In this document: positions 35,067 to 44,029 of the stretch, piece after piece
Layout: every line of letters starts with the position of its first letter
How positions within the stretch are numbered: the stretch's first letter is position 1
From: Bacillota bacterium
GTDB lineage: Bacteria; Bacillota; Clostridia; Lachnospirales; Lachnospiraceae
Assembly (NCBI GenBank): GCA_023436065.1
Contig: JAEZKU010000038.1
Coordinates: forward strand, 22,062-86,061
Direction of reading: 5' to 3'
DNA length: 64,000 nt
Program-made: the position numbers and the translations under genes
The notes under the pieces: model-generated
What the model was told of the DNA's origin: nothing
The model's input: only the letters and a program-made list of their open reading frames with translations
Databases searched by the model: none

Positions 35067-35484
35067 GATGGCCTCCTGGCCCTCCCGGTTTTCCTGGTTT
35101 TCCTGGTTTTCCCGGTTTTCCCGGTTTGCCCGGACGAGGAGTCGGGGTTGGTTTCGGTGTAGGTGTGGGTTTAGGTGTGGGTTTGCATCCGGAATTGCAG
35201 CAAAAGCCCGAAGCATGGGTATTCGATAAATTAAAGCCGTAACAGGCCGTGAAATCCTCAAACTGACTGCCACTCATATAATTTTTCACATAGCTTAAAA
35301 CTGTATCGGATGGATCAAGCTGACCGGAATTACATCCTCCTGAGATGCAAAAGCTCTGGGTTACACCGGAGGAATCATATGGATTATTAAAAGAAATCCT
35401 CCCTGCCCCCCAGCAATTGTCTGCAATTTTTTCAAATATCGTCAGTTCCTCAAAGGTTATAACTGGTGCTTCATACTTTAACAC
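35050..35484 (-). CDS. Putative RiPP precursor: Cys-rich core, Thr-Pro and Gly-Lys-Pro repeats, His tail
   Basis: 144 residues, not recognised as a known protein. Residues 1-23 (KYEAPVITFEELTIFEKIADN) look like a leader of clostridial precursors that begin with KYE.P. Seven Cys follow (24, 46, 51, 81, 95, 96, 100) in Ser/Gly/Asn-rich sequence. Then come KPTP and PTPKPT repeats (101-118), five collagen-like GKP triplets (119-133) and GGPGGHHGGGH at the end. There is no hydrophobic signal peptide. It starts at a GTG 14 bases inside the radical SAM gene end and overlaps the kinase gene by 17 bases. Position between modifying enzymes, exporter and PqqD-like protein supports a modified peptide; repeats suggest a wall-spanning or glycan-binding tail. 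Confidence 0.7.
   Translation of the reverse strand: MLKYEAPVITFEELTIFEKIADNCWGAGRISFNNPYDSSGVTQSFCISGGCNSGQLDPSDTVLSYVKNYMSGSQFEDFTACYGFNLSNTHASGFCCNSGCKPTPKPTPTPKPTPTPRPGKPGKPGKPGKPGKPGGPGGHHGGGH
35089..35190 (-). repeat. Short tandem repeats encoding the Pro-rich tail of the precursor
   Basis: The DNA holds about five 9-base units of the form GGTTTTCCT or GGTTTTCCC (35089-35136), encoding Gly-Lys-Pro. Next to them are GGTGTAGGTGTGGG-like units (35150-35190) encoding Thr-Pro-Lys-Pro. Such in-frame runs can expand or shrink by slippage without breaking the reading frame. Confidence 0.7.
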
Positions 35485-36607
35485 GATTTCTATCCCCTCC
35501 CTTGATATAATTATTCAGTTGTGCTATCAATTTTGTTTCCATTTCTTTTGCTAACAGACTCTCTTCGCAAATATACTCCGGAATTCCGTCCAGTCGTCCG
35601 GTTTCTGAAAGACGTGTTGCCGGACATGCACAGCAGCTTAAGCTGCAGCTATTGCATTTTTCAGGTAACGGAGGCAGTTTGACTTTATCCGGAAACTCCT
35701 CCCATGCCTTCATAAAACCATTCTCAAAGGGGTTTGTCCAACAATCACCCAGCATCTGACATCCGATCAGCTTGCCATCCCAGGTAATCGTATAGGAGTT
35801 CATACCGGCTTCGCAGCCATACAGTGTAGGCTTATTCTCAGATTGTTTACATCTGATTTCCTTTGATATCCCCTCAGTTCGGTTGGTTATTATCTGCGGA
35901 TGCTCTTTTAACAGCATATGGAAGGGTTCAAGGACTAATTCCTGATTTCTTTTCTCCAGCATAGCCACATTCTGTTCCGGTGTCAGACGGCAAGCCTCGA
36001 CATTCGAGTTACAGCCCCTTACCGGCTTAGTCACTATCCTCGACACGCTGAATTCCACCTGCGGTCGAAGGGTCTGTACCCATCTTGTGATGCGGTCCAG
36101 ATCATGAATATTGTCCCTGATCATCGTGGTACGGATCGTAATCTTCGAAGGCAGCTGCGTAAGCTGCCGTACTCCCTCCAGCATTCTGTCATAAGCCTTT
36201 GGATTGCCTGTTACCTTCTCATAGGTATCTCGGGAAGCCCCATAAACAGTGATCCCTATTCTATGAGGCGGATACTTGTAAAGTACTTCCATCAGCTCAG
36301 GCGTGACTAACGTAGCATTGGTATAGAGCGTTAGCATAAAGCCAAGCTTTGCAATCTCCTGATAGATGACCGGAAAATCCGGACGAAGCAAAGGTTCTCC
36401 ACCGGTTAATAACAATCCGATTGCACCTGCCGCCTGTATCTCCTTCGCCATGGCGATCCATTCCTCTGCGGTTCGCTCCCTGCCCTCAAGCTCTGCCATC
36501 TCTTCCCTGTCCAAGCGGATCAGACACATTTTACATCTCAAATTGCATCTGGCCGTCAGCTCAAAGGTGGCATTCCACGGGTATCTCATTATTTCATTTC
36601 TATTCAC
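35471..36607 (-). CDS. Radical SAM / SPASM peptide-modifying enzyme
   Basis: Iron-sulfur enzyme of 378 residues that starts a radical reaction with S-adenosylmethionine. CNLRCKMC (Cys21, 25, 28) binds the SAM cluster; LLLTGGEPLLRPD is the GGE motif. The C-terminal SPASM region carries many Cys (YGCEAGMNS, IGCQMLGDC, CNSCSLSCCACP, YICEE) for extra clusters. Such proteins make thioether, C-C or epimerised residues in RiPPs. It starts at GTG 36607 with GGAG seven bases upstream. The precursor gene lies directly after and overlapping, and a PqqD-like protein directly before. The seven Cys of the precursor make thioether (sactipeptide-type) links a reasonable guess. Confidence 0.88.
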   Translation of the reverse strand: MNRNEIMRYPWNATFELTARCNLRCKMCLIRLDREEMAELEGRERTAEEWIAMAKEIQAAGAIGLLLTGGEPLLRPDFPVIYQEIAKLGFMLTLYTNATLVTPELMEVLYKYPPHRIGITVYGASRDTYEKVTGNPKAYDRMLEGVRQLTQLPSKITIRTTMIRDNIHDLDRITRWVQTLRPQVEFSVSRIVTKPVRGCNSNVEACRLTPEQNVAMLEKRNQELVLEPFHMLLKEHPQIITNRTEGISKEIRCKQSENKPTLYGCEAGMNSYTITWDGKLIGCQMLGDCWTNPFENGFMKAWEEFPDKVKLPPLPEKCNSCSLSCCACPATRLSETGRLDGIPEYICEESLLAKEMETKLIAQLNNYIKGGDRNRVKV

Positions 36608-36630
36608 GTCTGTACTCCTTTACGCTTATC

Positions 36631-36894
36631 TTACTCAAGTATATTGGCCAACTGCAGTTGGTTTATGAAACTATTTGTGTCCTCAGCTGCTATCTCCCTG
36701 CTGATATGATAGGTATTCATCAGCTCTTCCGATAAAGCAGAAGGTTCTGAACCTTCACTTAGCTTCCTCCACAAAAAAGCGGCTGTCTCATTCAGGGAGA
36801 TAATTCCATTAAAGTAGGCAATATTATCTCCGATAGGAATTACCATATCGGTATCTGCGATTTTCCTTAGTATAAATCCTTCTTTTATCTTCAT
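36631..36894 (-). CDS. PqqD-like RiPP recognition protein
   Basis: About 87 residues with the PqqD winged-helix pattern: IKEGFILRKIADTDMVIPIG, IISLNETAAFLWRKLSEG and a C-terminal helix pair. Stand-alone PqqD proteins hold the leader peptide and present it to the radical SAM enzyme. ATG at 36894 with GGAGG upstream is preferred over the ATG four codons earlier. It lies 23 bases before the radical SAM gene and 22 bases after the ABC exporter gene, in the order expected for a RiPP unit. Confidence 0.88.
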   Translation of the reverse strand: MKIKEGFILRKIADTDMVIPIGDNIAYFNGIISLNETAAFLWRKLSEGSEPSALSEELMNTYHISREIAAEDTNSFINQLQLANILE

Positions 36895-36928
36895 CCTTTC
36901 CTCCATTTCTACACAGGTCTTTCCTGCA

Positions 36929-38692
36929 TCAATAGTTTATTATGAATTCTGAAGGTTGCCTGGCCCTAACCTCAGATACCCTGCTTTCCATAATTCGATA
37001 TACTCTGCTGCAAATGTCAATTACACTTTGCCGATGGGTTGTCAGTATACAGGTATGTGTCCGGCCGTAGGTCATAATTCCCTGTAAGACCTCCCTTTCG
37101 GTAACCGGATCCAGAGCAGAGGTTGCTTCGTCCAGCACCAGAATCGGTGAATCCCGCAGTAACGCTCTTGCAATGGATAATCTCTGGAGTTGTCCTTCTG
37201 AAAGGTCTCCTCCCATCTCTCCTACCTGACTGTTCATTCCCTCCGGTAATTCATTGACGAACTCATAAGCACAGACTGCTTTGAGTGCTGCTACCAGCTC
37301 CTCGTCCGTTGCTTCCGGTTTACCCATGCGGAGATTATCCGCGATTGTTCCGGAGAAAATCGTATAATCCTGCGGGACATACGAAAATAATCTTCTGGTC
37401 AGAGCAGACACCTCTGTCCTTGTCCCATCCTCCAGTGAGCAGGCCACTTCTCCTGCGGTAGGCTTAAGCAGACCCAGTAGGATACGAAGCAAAGTGGTCT
37501 TCCCTTCCCCGGAGGGTCCGACAATTGCGACCAGTTCTCTGGGGCCTATTGCAACATTTACGTCCTGTAGTATGACCTCCCGGTCTTTATATGTAAAATC
37601 CATATGAGACATGGATATCGTAAGCCCTTCCTTCTTTGCCTTCATTCTAAGGACCTGTTCTTTATCATCTTCTTCCTCTTTCTCTCGTGGGAGCTCTGTA
37701 ATTGCCATAATTCTGCCCGCGCTGGTAGCAGCGCTGATCGCAGTCGGAACAAGGCTGACCAAAGAGGAGAAGCTGCCGGTCAGACCGGTAGATAACTGAA
37801 GGAATAAGGTCATCGTTCCATAGGTGATAAGGCCACTCCAAAGCCGGTAAACGCCCCATCCGAATGCAGTGTAGGAAACAAACAGCCCGATTACCGATAA
37901 AAATGAGGAGGTGAGAATGGAAAACTTATTATAATCCAGGGCCATTGTGATATAGTTATCCTGTATTCCTTTCAATTTATGGCTAAAATGTTTGATTAAG
38001 TCAAAGCACTTGATAACCTGAAGGTTCTGAAAGGATTCTTCCCCAAAGGCCATCATCTCACTGCTGATCTTCATCATTTTCTGGTTATACTCTCTCATAC
38101 GAATCGTAAGCGTTTTTGACAGTAACAGACTGATCGGAGCACTAATGAGTGCTATCACAGCCATGGTCGGGTCATAGTAAATGATGATCGTCAATATTCC
38201 GATAAACTGCAGCAGTCCGGTGATCAGGGATGGAACAAAGCCCAGAACACTATCCGCCACTGTCTCAACATCTGTATACAGGCGATTCAGAAGATCGCCG
38301 CTGTGATACTCTGAGATCAATTCCCAATCCGTCTTCATGATCTTCTCATAGATCTCAGCCAGCATTTCATTGTTGACCTTCAGGCTGATCTTGGCGGAGA
38401 TCCGACTGGAGGCCGCTCCGACTATGATATTGCCGATTGCCATGCTGAGAATAACCGTGATGATAAACCAGATATTCAGTGAGTCAAACCCAGTCACAGC
38501 ATCTATAAGATATTTTGAGGCAACACTTCCGGCGAGACCTGCAACAGTCCCCAGTAATCCAAGAAATATGTAATATAAGATTGCATTCCGGTATCTTATG
38601 ATATAAGGCATCATCCATTTTATTTCACGAAACATTTCTACCAGAATCCCGGAACGAAGTGCTTGCTTAAGCTTATGTAGGTATGTATTCAT
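36929..38692 (-). CDS. ABC exporter (fused membrane and ATPase domains), no peptidase domain
   Basis: 587-residue half-transporter. Six membrane segments fill about residues 28-310, then the ATPase domain has Walker A GPSGEGKTT, SYVPQDYTIFSGT (Q-loop), signature LSEGQLQRLSIARALL, Walker B PILVLDEATSALD and a switch His in TTHRQS. The N-terminus lacks a C39 peptidase domain, so leader removal must be done elsewhere, perhaps by the S26-type protein at 33616. It is the first gene of the second module and should export the peptide made by the following genes. Confidence 0.9.
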   Translation of the reverse strand: MNTYLHKLKQALRSGILVEMFREIKWMMPYIIRYRNAILYYIFLGLLGTVAGLAGSVASKYLIDAVTGFDSLNIWFIITVILSMAIGNIIVGAASSRISAKISLKVNNEMLAEIYEKIMKTDWELISEYHSGDLLNRLYTDVETVADSVLGFVPSLITGLLQFIGILTIIIYYDPTMAVIALISAPISLLLSKTLTIRMREYNQKMMKISSEMMAFGEESFQNLQVIKCFDLIKHFSHKLKGIQDNYITMALDYNKFSILTSSFLSVIGLFVSYTAFGWGVYRLWSGLITYGTMTLFLQLSTGLTGSFSSLVSLVPTAISAATSAGRIMAITELPREKEEEDDKEQVLRMKAKKEGLTISMSHMDFTYKDREVILQDVNVAIGPRELVAIVGPSGEGKTTLLRILLGLLKPTAGEVACSLEDGTRTEVSALTRRLFSYVPQDYTIFSGTIADNLRMGKPEATDEELVAALKAVCAYEFVNELPEGMNSQVGEMGGDLSEGQLQRLSIARALLRDSPILVLDEATSALDPVTEREVLQGIMTYGRTHTCILTTHRQSVIDICSRVYRIMESRVSEVRARQPSEFIINY

Positions 38693-38759
38693 ATTTATCC
38701 TTTCAAATCAGTGATTTCAAGTACGTTTTACATATTTTTACAGGTAATGGTTATTTAAA

Positions 38760-38799
38760 AACTAAGCATAGATGGAAGGCATTTATCTCCTGCTTAGTT
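38760..38799 (-). terminator. Terminator-like hairpin between Wzx-side genes and the peptide module
   Basis: AACTAAGCA (38760-38768) pairs with TGCTTAGTT (38791-38799). On the minus strand TTTTTAAAT follows, so it is a fair Rho-independent terminator. It sits in a 251-base gap that is otherwise AT-rich, with no clear promoter after the hairpin. Confidence 0.6.
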
Positions 38800-38943
38800 A
38801 TTTGTTATATATTAACATATTCCGCTATTATTGTATAGAAAATTGGTTTGCTAATTTCCTATTATTTCCATTGCTATTTCTGATAATATCACCTATTCTG
38901 TGCTGTTACTATGGTATATTACATATATTGACAACGGTAATTG

Positions 38944-39918
38944 TTAAATTACAGTTATTTCTGCAGTTTTTCTTTCCGATTTTGTTGTCCGGCATTTAGG
39001 AGGATAATCACCAATACCAATAAACATGATGGGAACCTCTGCATCATGCAGCGGAAGTAAAGCTCTGATACATTTCTCCTGATCCATTTTCAGTGATGCG
39101 CTTAGCGGCACAGATGCAATTCCTTCATAATGTAAAGAATTCAGCATACTCTCAGCATACATTCCGCCATCAATGTATGCTTGATAAAGCTCTCTGTCTC
39201 TGTTAAAGCATCTGAGATCAGCAGTGATCAGAAGTAATTTGTCAAATTCATGTCCGAATCCCTCATTCCCATTTTGATTTTGCAATACCTTCTTCATGAT
39301 CTCGTGATTTGTAATAACGATTGTTCTCCACCCTTGTCTGTTGCAGGCAGAAGGTGTATGCTGAGCAAGTTCAACTGCTTCTTTAACTCGTTCCAGCTCT
39401 ACAGGTTCATCTGAAAAATGCCGTAAACTATGCCTGTTTAATACAAAATCCTTATACCCCAACGCTTTCACTTCTGCTTCGCCTAGCCGGGTAAATTCAA
39501 TTACTCCGCCGCTATGATTCGGAGTTCCTCTCAGTTTATTGATTCTCTCTTCAAGTTCAGCGTTTACATACCCATACTGTTTATTCTTTTCTATATACAT
39601 ATGTAATGTACTTAATGCAGTTCTGAAAAAGAATTCATTCTCGCTATACCCATCATTTAAATAGTTTTCCATGGCTTCTAAAAGGGCATTTAAGTTATGC
39701 TTACCAAATCCCGGACGGAAATTCTCGTATGCTAACCCCTTTTCAATTGTGTGATACCATCTGGTTATAACAGCCTCGTACTGTTTGCCATCCATGCACC
39801 TGTTGCCGACAAAGGAATACTTAGTGAACCTTTTATAATACTCTTTGTTCTTTTCCTTGGTGGATTGGTTAAGGACATGTTTTCCTCTAAAAGCCCTGAA
39901 ATAGTTTAATATTTTCAT
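38944..39918 (-). CDS. Nitroreductase-family flavoprotein of the polysaccharide locus
   Basis: About 324 residues. A long N-terminal helical part (to about 150) is followed by a nitroreductase domain: NRHSLRHFSDEPVELERVKEAVELAQHTPSACNRQGWR, then a flavin-binding end. Related proteins are regularly found in polysaccharide loci with pyruvyl transferases. Their reaction is unknown to me. ATG at 39918 (GGGGT upstream) is better than 39924. It is the last gene before the 251-base gap. Confidence 0.8.
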   Translation of the reverse strand: MKILNYFRAFRGKHVLNQSTKEKNKEYYKRFTKYSFVGNRCMDGKQYEAVITRWYHTIEKGLAYENFRPGFGKHNLNALLEAMENYLNDGYSENEFFFRTALSTLHMYIEKNKQYGYVNAELEERINKLRGTPNHSGGVIEFTRLGEAEVKALGYKDFVLNRHSLRHFSDEPVELERVKEAVELAQHTPSACNRQGWRTIVITNHEIMKKVLQNQNGNEGFGHEFDKLLLITADLRCFNRDRELYQAYIDGGMYAESMLNSLHYEGIASVPLSASLKMDQEKCIRALLPLHDAEVPIMFIGIGDYPPKCRTTKSERKTAEITVI

Positions 39919-39930
39919 TCCCATACCCCT

Positions 39931-41484
39931 TTATTTAGTATAAATCTCACTTGTGATTACCCGTCTTAAAAAACGCTTCCGAATTCCATGGAGTATCTCC
40001 AACATATATTTAAATTCCTCTTTTTTATGATAGATAATAATAAAAAAGATATTTGGAATAACGATACATATGACAATCCTAATCAGTAATCCACCGAAGG
40101 TCCTTTCAAATTGCATGCAAATAGTACTTGTGATCACTGCCACCAAAGCGGTAATCAAAAGATTTTTTACCATGATGATCAGATTACCAATTGCTGATTC
40201 GAAAAATAAATTTCTAAACAGCACGTAATTCGTCCATGGTAACGAAACCATAAAGGCTAATATTGTAGATAAAATGACACCATAAATCCCCAAAAACTGT
40301 ACCATGATTAAATTACTTACCAGATTTACAACCATGGATACATATGGTCTCATTTTATCCTTGTGCCATAACCCGGCTGCATCTTTGAAGGTTAATACAG
40401 TTCTTTGTATCTCAAATATGAAAAAATAGATACACATCAGAATGACAAAGCCATTACCAAGAGTTAACTCCTTTCCAACCCAAAGCTCCATGAACGGTTC
40501 GTATAAACACAGAAAGCAAATGGTAAACCATCCTACGAGCCATGCATTAATAAAGCTGATCCTCTTAAACAAAATAAAATTATCCTCAATGGTATCCATC
40601 ACCAGCTTATTTCCGATCCCTGCAGTCAGGGAGCCGAAAATAATGATAAGAATGCCACATATTGAATTCATAATATAGTAATAATTCCCGTATTGTGCAG
40701 TTGCTGTTAATCCCAAAAACGCCGAAATTATTACCGTATCAGCCGAATGAACCACAACACTGTTCAGTTTTGTGCCAATCAATCCCGACATCTGCCTTCG
40801 TATCTTGCTCCTTAGCTCATAGGATAGTTCACCCTCACATCTGAACTGTGGGTACTTCTTCTCTGTAATGATCTTGTAACACAAATTTGTAATCAGGCTT
40901 CCGATAATCGATACAAAAGCATAAAGATAAAAATTCCTTGATAAAAACAAGGCTAAAATTTGCCCCGATTGAACTGATACGCTAATAATTGTCGCGATAT
41001 TGTTAATGATATCACTTCTTTGATATGCAACCAGAATACTCTGTCTGTATCCCGAAAAGAAGTAACTGATCACAGAGTTTGCGAGATAAATGACATATAA
41101 GATATAGATGTTTACCCCTGAGGGTGTTGTACCATTGATAAGCTTGGGAACAAAAGGAAGTATAACAATACCAATCAGCAAAATAACACAACCAATAATA
41201 CCGTATAATCTTCGATAATATTTCAGCAACTCATTGATCGTTTCGTATTCATACAGCGAAACCGGCTCATACATTGCAAAGACAATGGCTGAACTCAAAC
41301 CAAGCTCTGCCAAACTTAAAAAGCTTAAAATTGATGTAAACAATGTACCTATGCCCAAATAGGACACACCAAGTAAATAAATAATTAAGGTCCTTGAGAT
41401 GAATGGTAAAACCAAAGTTATTATCTTATTCAAAAAGCCGGTCACTATATTCCGTGATGCATTCCGTGTCCTACTCTGCCTCAT
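39931..41484 (-). CDS. Wzx-type polysaccharide flippase (MOP superfamily)
   Basis: 517-residue membrane protein with about 12-14 hydrophobic segments. It flips undecaprenyl-linked repeat units across the cytoplasmic membrane. The start RNIVTGFLNKIITLVLPFISRTLIIYLLG and a later KITIRRQMSGLIGTKLN-like loop (here SKIRRQMSGLIGTKLNS) are typical of Gram-positive Wzx proteins. It lies between the pyruvyl transferase and nitroreductase genes. Confidence 0.88.
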   Translation of the reverse strand: MRQSRTRNASRNIVTGFLNKIITLVLPFISRTLIIYLLGVSYLGIGTLFTSILSFLSLAELGLSSAIVFAMYEPVSLYEYETINELLKYYRRLYGIIGCVILLIGIVILPFVPKLINGTTPSGVNIYILYVIYLANSVISYFFSGYRQSILVAYQRSDIINNIATIISVSVQSGQILALFLSRNFYLYAFVSIIGSLITNLCYKIITEKKYPQFRCEGELSYELRSKIRRQMSGLIGTKLNSVVVHSADTVIISAFLGLTATAQYGNYYYIMNSICGILIIIFGSLTAGIGNKLVMDTIEDNFILFKRISFINAWLVGWFTICFLCLYEPFMELWVGKELTLGNGFVILMCIYFFIFEIQRTVLTFKDAAGLWHKDKMRPYVSMVVNLVSNLIMVQFLGIYGVILSTILAFMVSLPWTNYVLFRNLFFESAIGNLIIMVKNLLITALVAVITSTICMQFERTFGGLLIRIVICIVIPNIFFIIIYHKKEEFKYMLEILHGIRKRFLRRVITSEIYTK

Positions 41485-41586
41485 TCAGAAAGCTTCTCCT
41501 TTCTTATTTAAACCAACCCGCATTATTTTCATGTAACCCTTTTCATAGTCAGACAACTCATGTAAAATAAGGACAGAACAGTCTGT

Positions 41587-42804
41587 TTATCTTGATAAAA
41601 GAAGCTCCTCAGAGATACTGTCAAAGCAATTAGAATTCTGATACGCAGCAAGCCCTTTTCGTATCCTTTGCTTTTCCTGCAGAAAATTATCCTCCAATCG
41701 TTTGACCATCGTCTCCAGCTTCCTGCAATCAATTCTTTCCCTGACATCAATCATATACTTTTCCTGTCCGAACAACGAAAGAAGTTCATGGTATTTTTCT
41801 GCCCATCCCATCACTATAGTCGGAACACCATTCTTATAGGAATGAATGATGGAATGATATCTTGATGCGATCACATAGTCAAAGGATCTGATAACATGAT
41901 TGAATTCTATGCAATTTAGTTCGTCTGAGACTACAAATACATTTGTTTTATCATTCAGTCTCTCATAGATCATTTTGCAAGCCTTTATATCCTCACCCGA
42001 ATGACGAAGGATATATATCTTTTTATCCATATACTGCAGCAGCTCGATCAGGCTGGAATATGCTTCAAGAATATCCACCTTATTTCCGTGATCAAAGTTT
42101 CTCATGTTCGGAATAATTGCTACACTTCCGGCATCAACAATAATATTGCTTAGGTCGGCCTCATACTCGTCTACAGAATCATAATTAACATCCCTGTTCT
42201 GTAATACAAGATCACAGGAATGTCGTATATTATTCAATTGATACTCCTCCACTAAAAGATCATAAGCGGACTTCTCTCTCGCGAAAATCACTTTAGGGTA
42301 TTGCAGATATTTTCTGATCTTATTTCTTATCCTCTCACTGTCCTTTTCATAATCAAACGGTCCAAAGGATTGTGGCATCAAAAAAACCGGAACATGAAAT
42401 CTTTTTGCTGCCTTTATTCTGTCTAAATAGGTATCGGATATCTCATTTCCCCACTGAGAGGATAAATGGAAGCCACTGATATCGACAATAGCGGTTAACC
42501 CCTTTATCGTATTGATCAGTTCTATGTATTCTTTTAAAGAATGATCCCTCCGCACGATTGATTTAATGCTTTTTCTAATATAGTAATATAAGACAGACAC
42601 ACTGCTGCCAAATGACTTCCATTCGGTACTCCAGATTCTTAACGGCAAAAACTTATAATGTGCAGGGATTACATCAAAGGTCTCAACTATAATCTCACAA
42701 TCAGGAAATCTGTCACGTAGTTCAGAAACTGTAACAAATAACATTGCCTGTGCACCCTTATTGTTAAAATTACCACCTGTAATTAAAAAGGTATCCTTTT
42801 TCAT
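41587..42804 (-). CDS. Polysaccharide pyruvyl transferase (CsaB-like)
   Basis: GT-B-like enzyme that adds a ketal pyruvate from phosphoenolpyruvate to a sugar of the repeat unit. It starts TFLITGGNFNNKGAQAML and has a ASRYHSIIHSYKNGVPTIVMGWAEKY end, the family mark, with LMPQSFGPFDYE in the middle. ATG at 42804 with GGAGGG upstream is the chosen start (405 residues). It predicts an acidic, pyruvylated polysaccharide. Confidence 0.85.
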   Translation of the reverse strand: MKKDTFLITGGNFNNKGAQAMLFVTVSELRDRFPDCEIIVETFDVIPAHYKFLPLRIWSTEWKSFGSSVSVLYYYIRKSIKSIVRRDHSLKEYIELINTIKGLTAIVDISGFHLSSQWGNEISDTYLDRIKAAKRFHVPVFLMPQSFGPFDYEKDSERIRNKIRKYLQYPKVIFAREKSAYDLLVEEYQLNNIRHSCDLVLQNRDVNYDSVDEYEADLSNIIVDAGSVAIIPNMRNFDHGNKVDILEAYSSLIELLQYMDKKIYILRHSGEDIKACKMIYERLNDKTNVFVVSDELNCIEFNHVIRSFDYVIASRYHSIIHSYKNGVPTIVMGWAEKYHELLSLFGQEKYMIDVRERIDCRKLETMVKRLEDNFLQEKQRIRKGLAAYQNSNCFDSISEELLLSR

Positions 42805-42835
42805 TATTCCCTCCATGTTATCATTACTATTATTC

Positions 42836-44029
42836 TTAATAATTTTCGTAGTCAACCTGTCTTAAATGGTATGTAATAACCATAGCCGCAAACAGAAACT
42901 GCGAAAACAACATCATAGATGTTATGCCTAAAAATATATTAATAATCAAGAAAAGGCCCCAAACAAAAGTTGTTGATGCTAAGTTCCTGGTATTTACATT
43001 ACTCAAGGTTTTCACTACTAATCGGATAAAGATAGCGCAACCTATTATTCCGGTATATAAAAGAATTCCAAGAAGTAAACTATGTGGTTGTGTTGCTTCG
43101 ATGAACCCAACCAGATATGACATGGTGTCCGAATAGACATAGCCCTTACCCAAAACCGGATTTGCTTTGAAAAGTTCAAAGCTTACATCCCATATTCTGA
43201 AGCGATTTCCCAATGTAAGCGTCTTACCCAAATAAACCGTAATAATACGCTCAAAGGCGGAAACATTTTGAACAAATGTGATAAACAATGTAAAAATTGA
43301 CAACACCAAAAACAGGAATTTCAAATTAAATAACTTATATAATAATTTCCTTACCCGTTCCCTTTGAGAATAGATTAATAAAAGTAATATGCAATATGTG
43401 ATAACTGCAACGGATCCACCTATATTTTGAGATAAAACTGTAGAAGTAATTGCTAATCCCGATACAATATAAAACTTTAACCCCAGTACTTCCTTCTTAA
43501 ACATAGTCAGCGAGGCAATGGCAGCTATTGCAGGAAGTGTAGCTGCTCGAACTCTTGCTGTTTTATATCCTAAGAACCAGTTGATGCTATACATACCCGA
43601 ATCATATAATCCATTCGGGTACTTCAATTCAGTATAAATATCTATGACCATTAGCAGAACAAGCAATATCGTTAATGCATATAAATAATGTTCTTTGTTT
43701 TTTCGCATGTAATATTCAGCCATTAAGGTGATTGACAAGGAAGGAGTTAATGTATACAGGGCATGTTCAAAGTCAGATATATCGCTTAGCGAAGAAGATA
43801 AAAGCATAACGCCCCAAAAAGCAAGAATTAATAAAGTAATATTAGAAAACCTGCCTTTGTTCTCATAGATCAATAAAACCCCATATAGCAAGGTAACAAA
43901 GTAAGGAAGACTGTTATACCTTCCGATACCGGTTAATATAAAAATTGAATCTATCCGAAGCGAGAGAAAGGTCATTCCCATGATAATTATAATTCTCAGA
44001 ACAGTTTTCAAATTTATTTTTAAGTACAT
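42836..44029 (-). CDS. Wzy-type O-antigen/capsule polymerase
   Basis: 397-residue membrane protein with about 10-12 hydrophobic segments and a large outside loop; polymerises flipped repeat units. The family is poorly conserved; the call rests on topology, a LGNRFRIWDVSFELFKANPVLGKGYVYS stretch of the Wzy_C/O-antigen ligase type, and position. The ATG overlaps the preceding stop as TAATG. Confidence 0.8.
   Translation of the reverse strand: MYLKINLKTVLRIIIIMGMTFLSLRIDSIFILTGIGRYNSLPYFVTLLYGVLLIYENKGRFSNITLLILAFWGVMLLSSSLSDISDFEHALYTLTPSLSITLMAEYYMRKNKEHYLYALTILLVLLMVIDIYTELKYPNGLYDSGMYSINWFLGYKTARVRAATLPAIAAIASLTMFKKEVLGLKFYIVSGLAITSTVLSQNIGGSVAVITYCILLLLIYSQRERVRKLLYKLFNLKFLFLVLSIFTLFITFVQNVSAFERIITVYLGKTLTLGNRFRIWDVSFELFKANPVLGKGYVYSDTMSYLVGFIEATQPHSLLLGILLYTGIIGCAIFIRLVVKTLSNVNTRNLASTTFVWGLFLIINIFLGITSMMLFSQFLFAAMVITYHLRQVDYENY

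Noticed and set aside
35067..35273. 69-codon N-terminal extension of the HPr-kinase-like gene
   Set aside because: It reads the precursor repeats in another frame (Arg-Glu-Asn runs), and the ATG at 35066 has a strong ribosome site.
32342..38692. Lasso peptide cluster
   Set aside because: PqqD-like, kinase and nucleotidyltransferase proteins fit, but no asparagine-synthetase-like cyclase or transglutaminase-like protease is present; a radical SAM enzyme is.
36929..38692. Bacteriocin exporter with C39 leader peptidase
   Set aside because: The N-terminus goes straight into membrane segments without the Cys/His peptidase domain.
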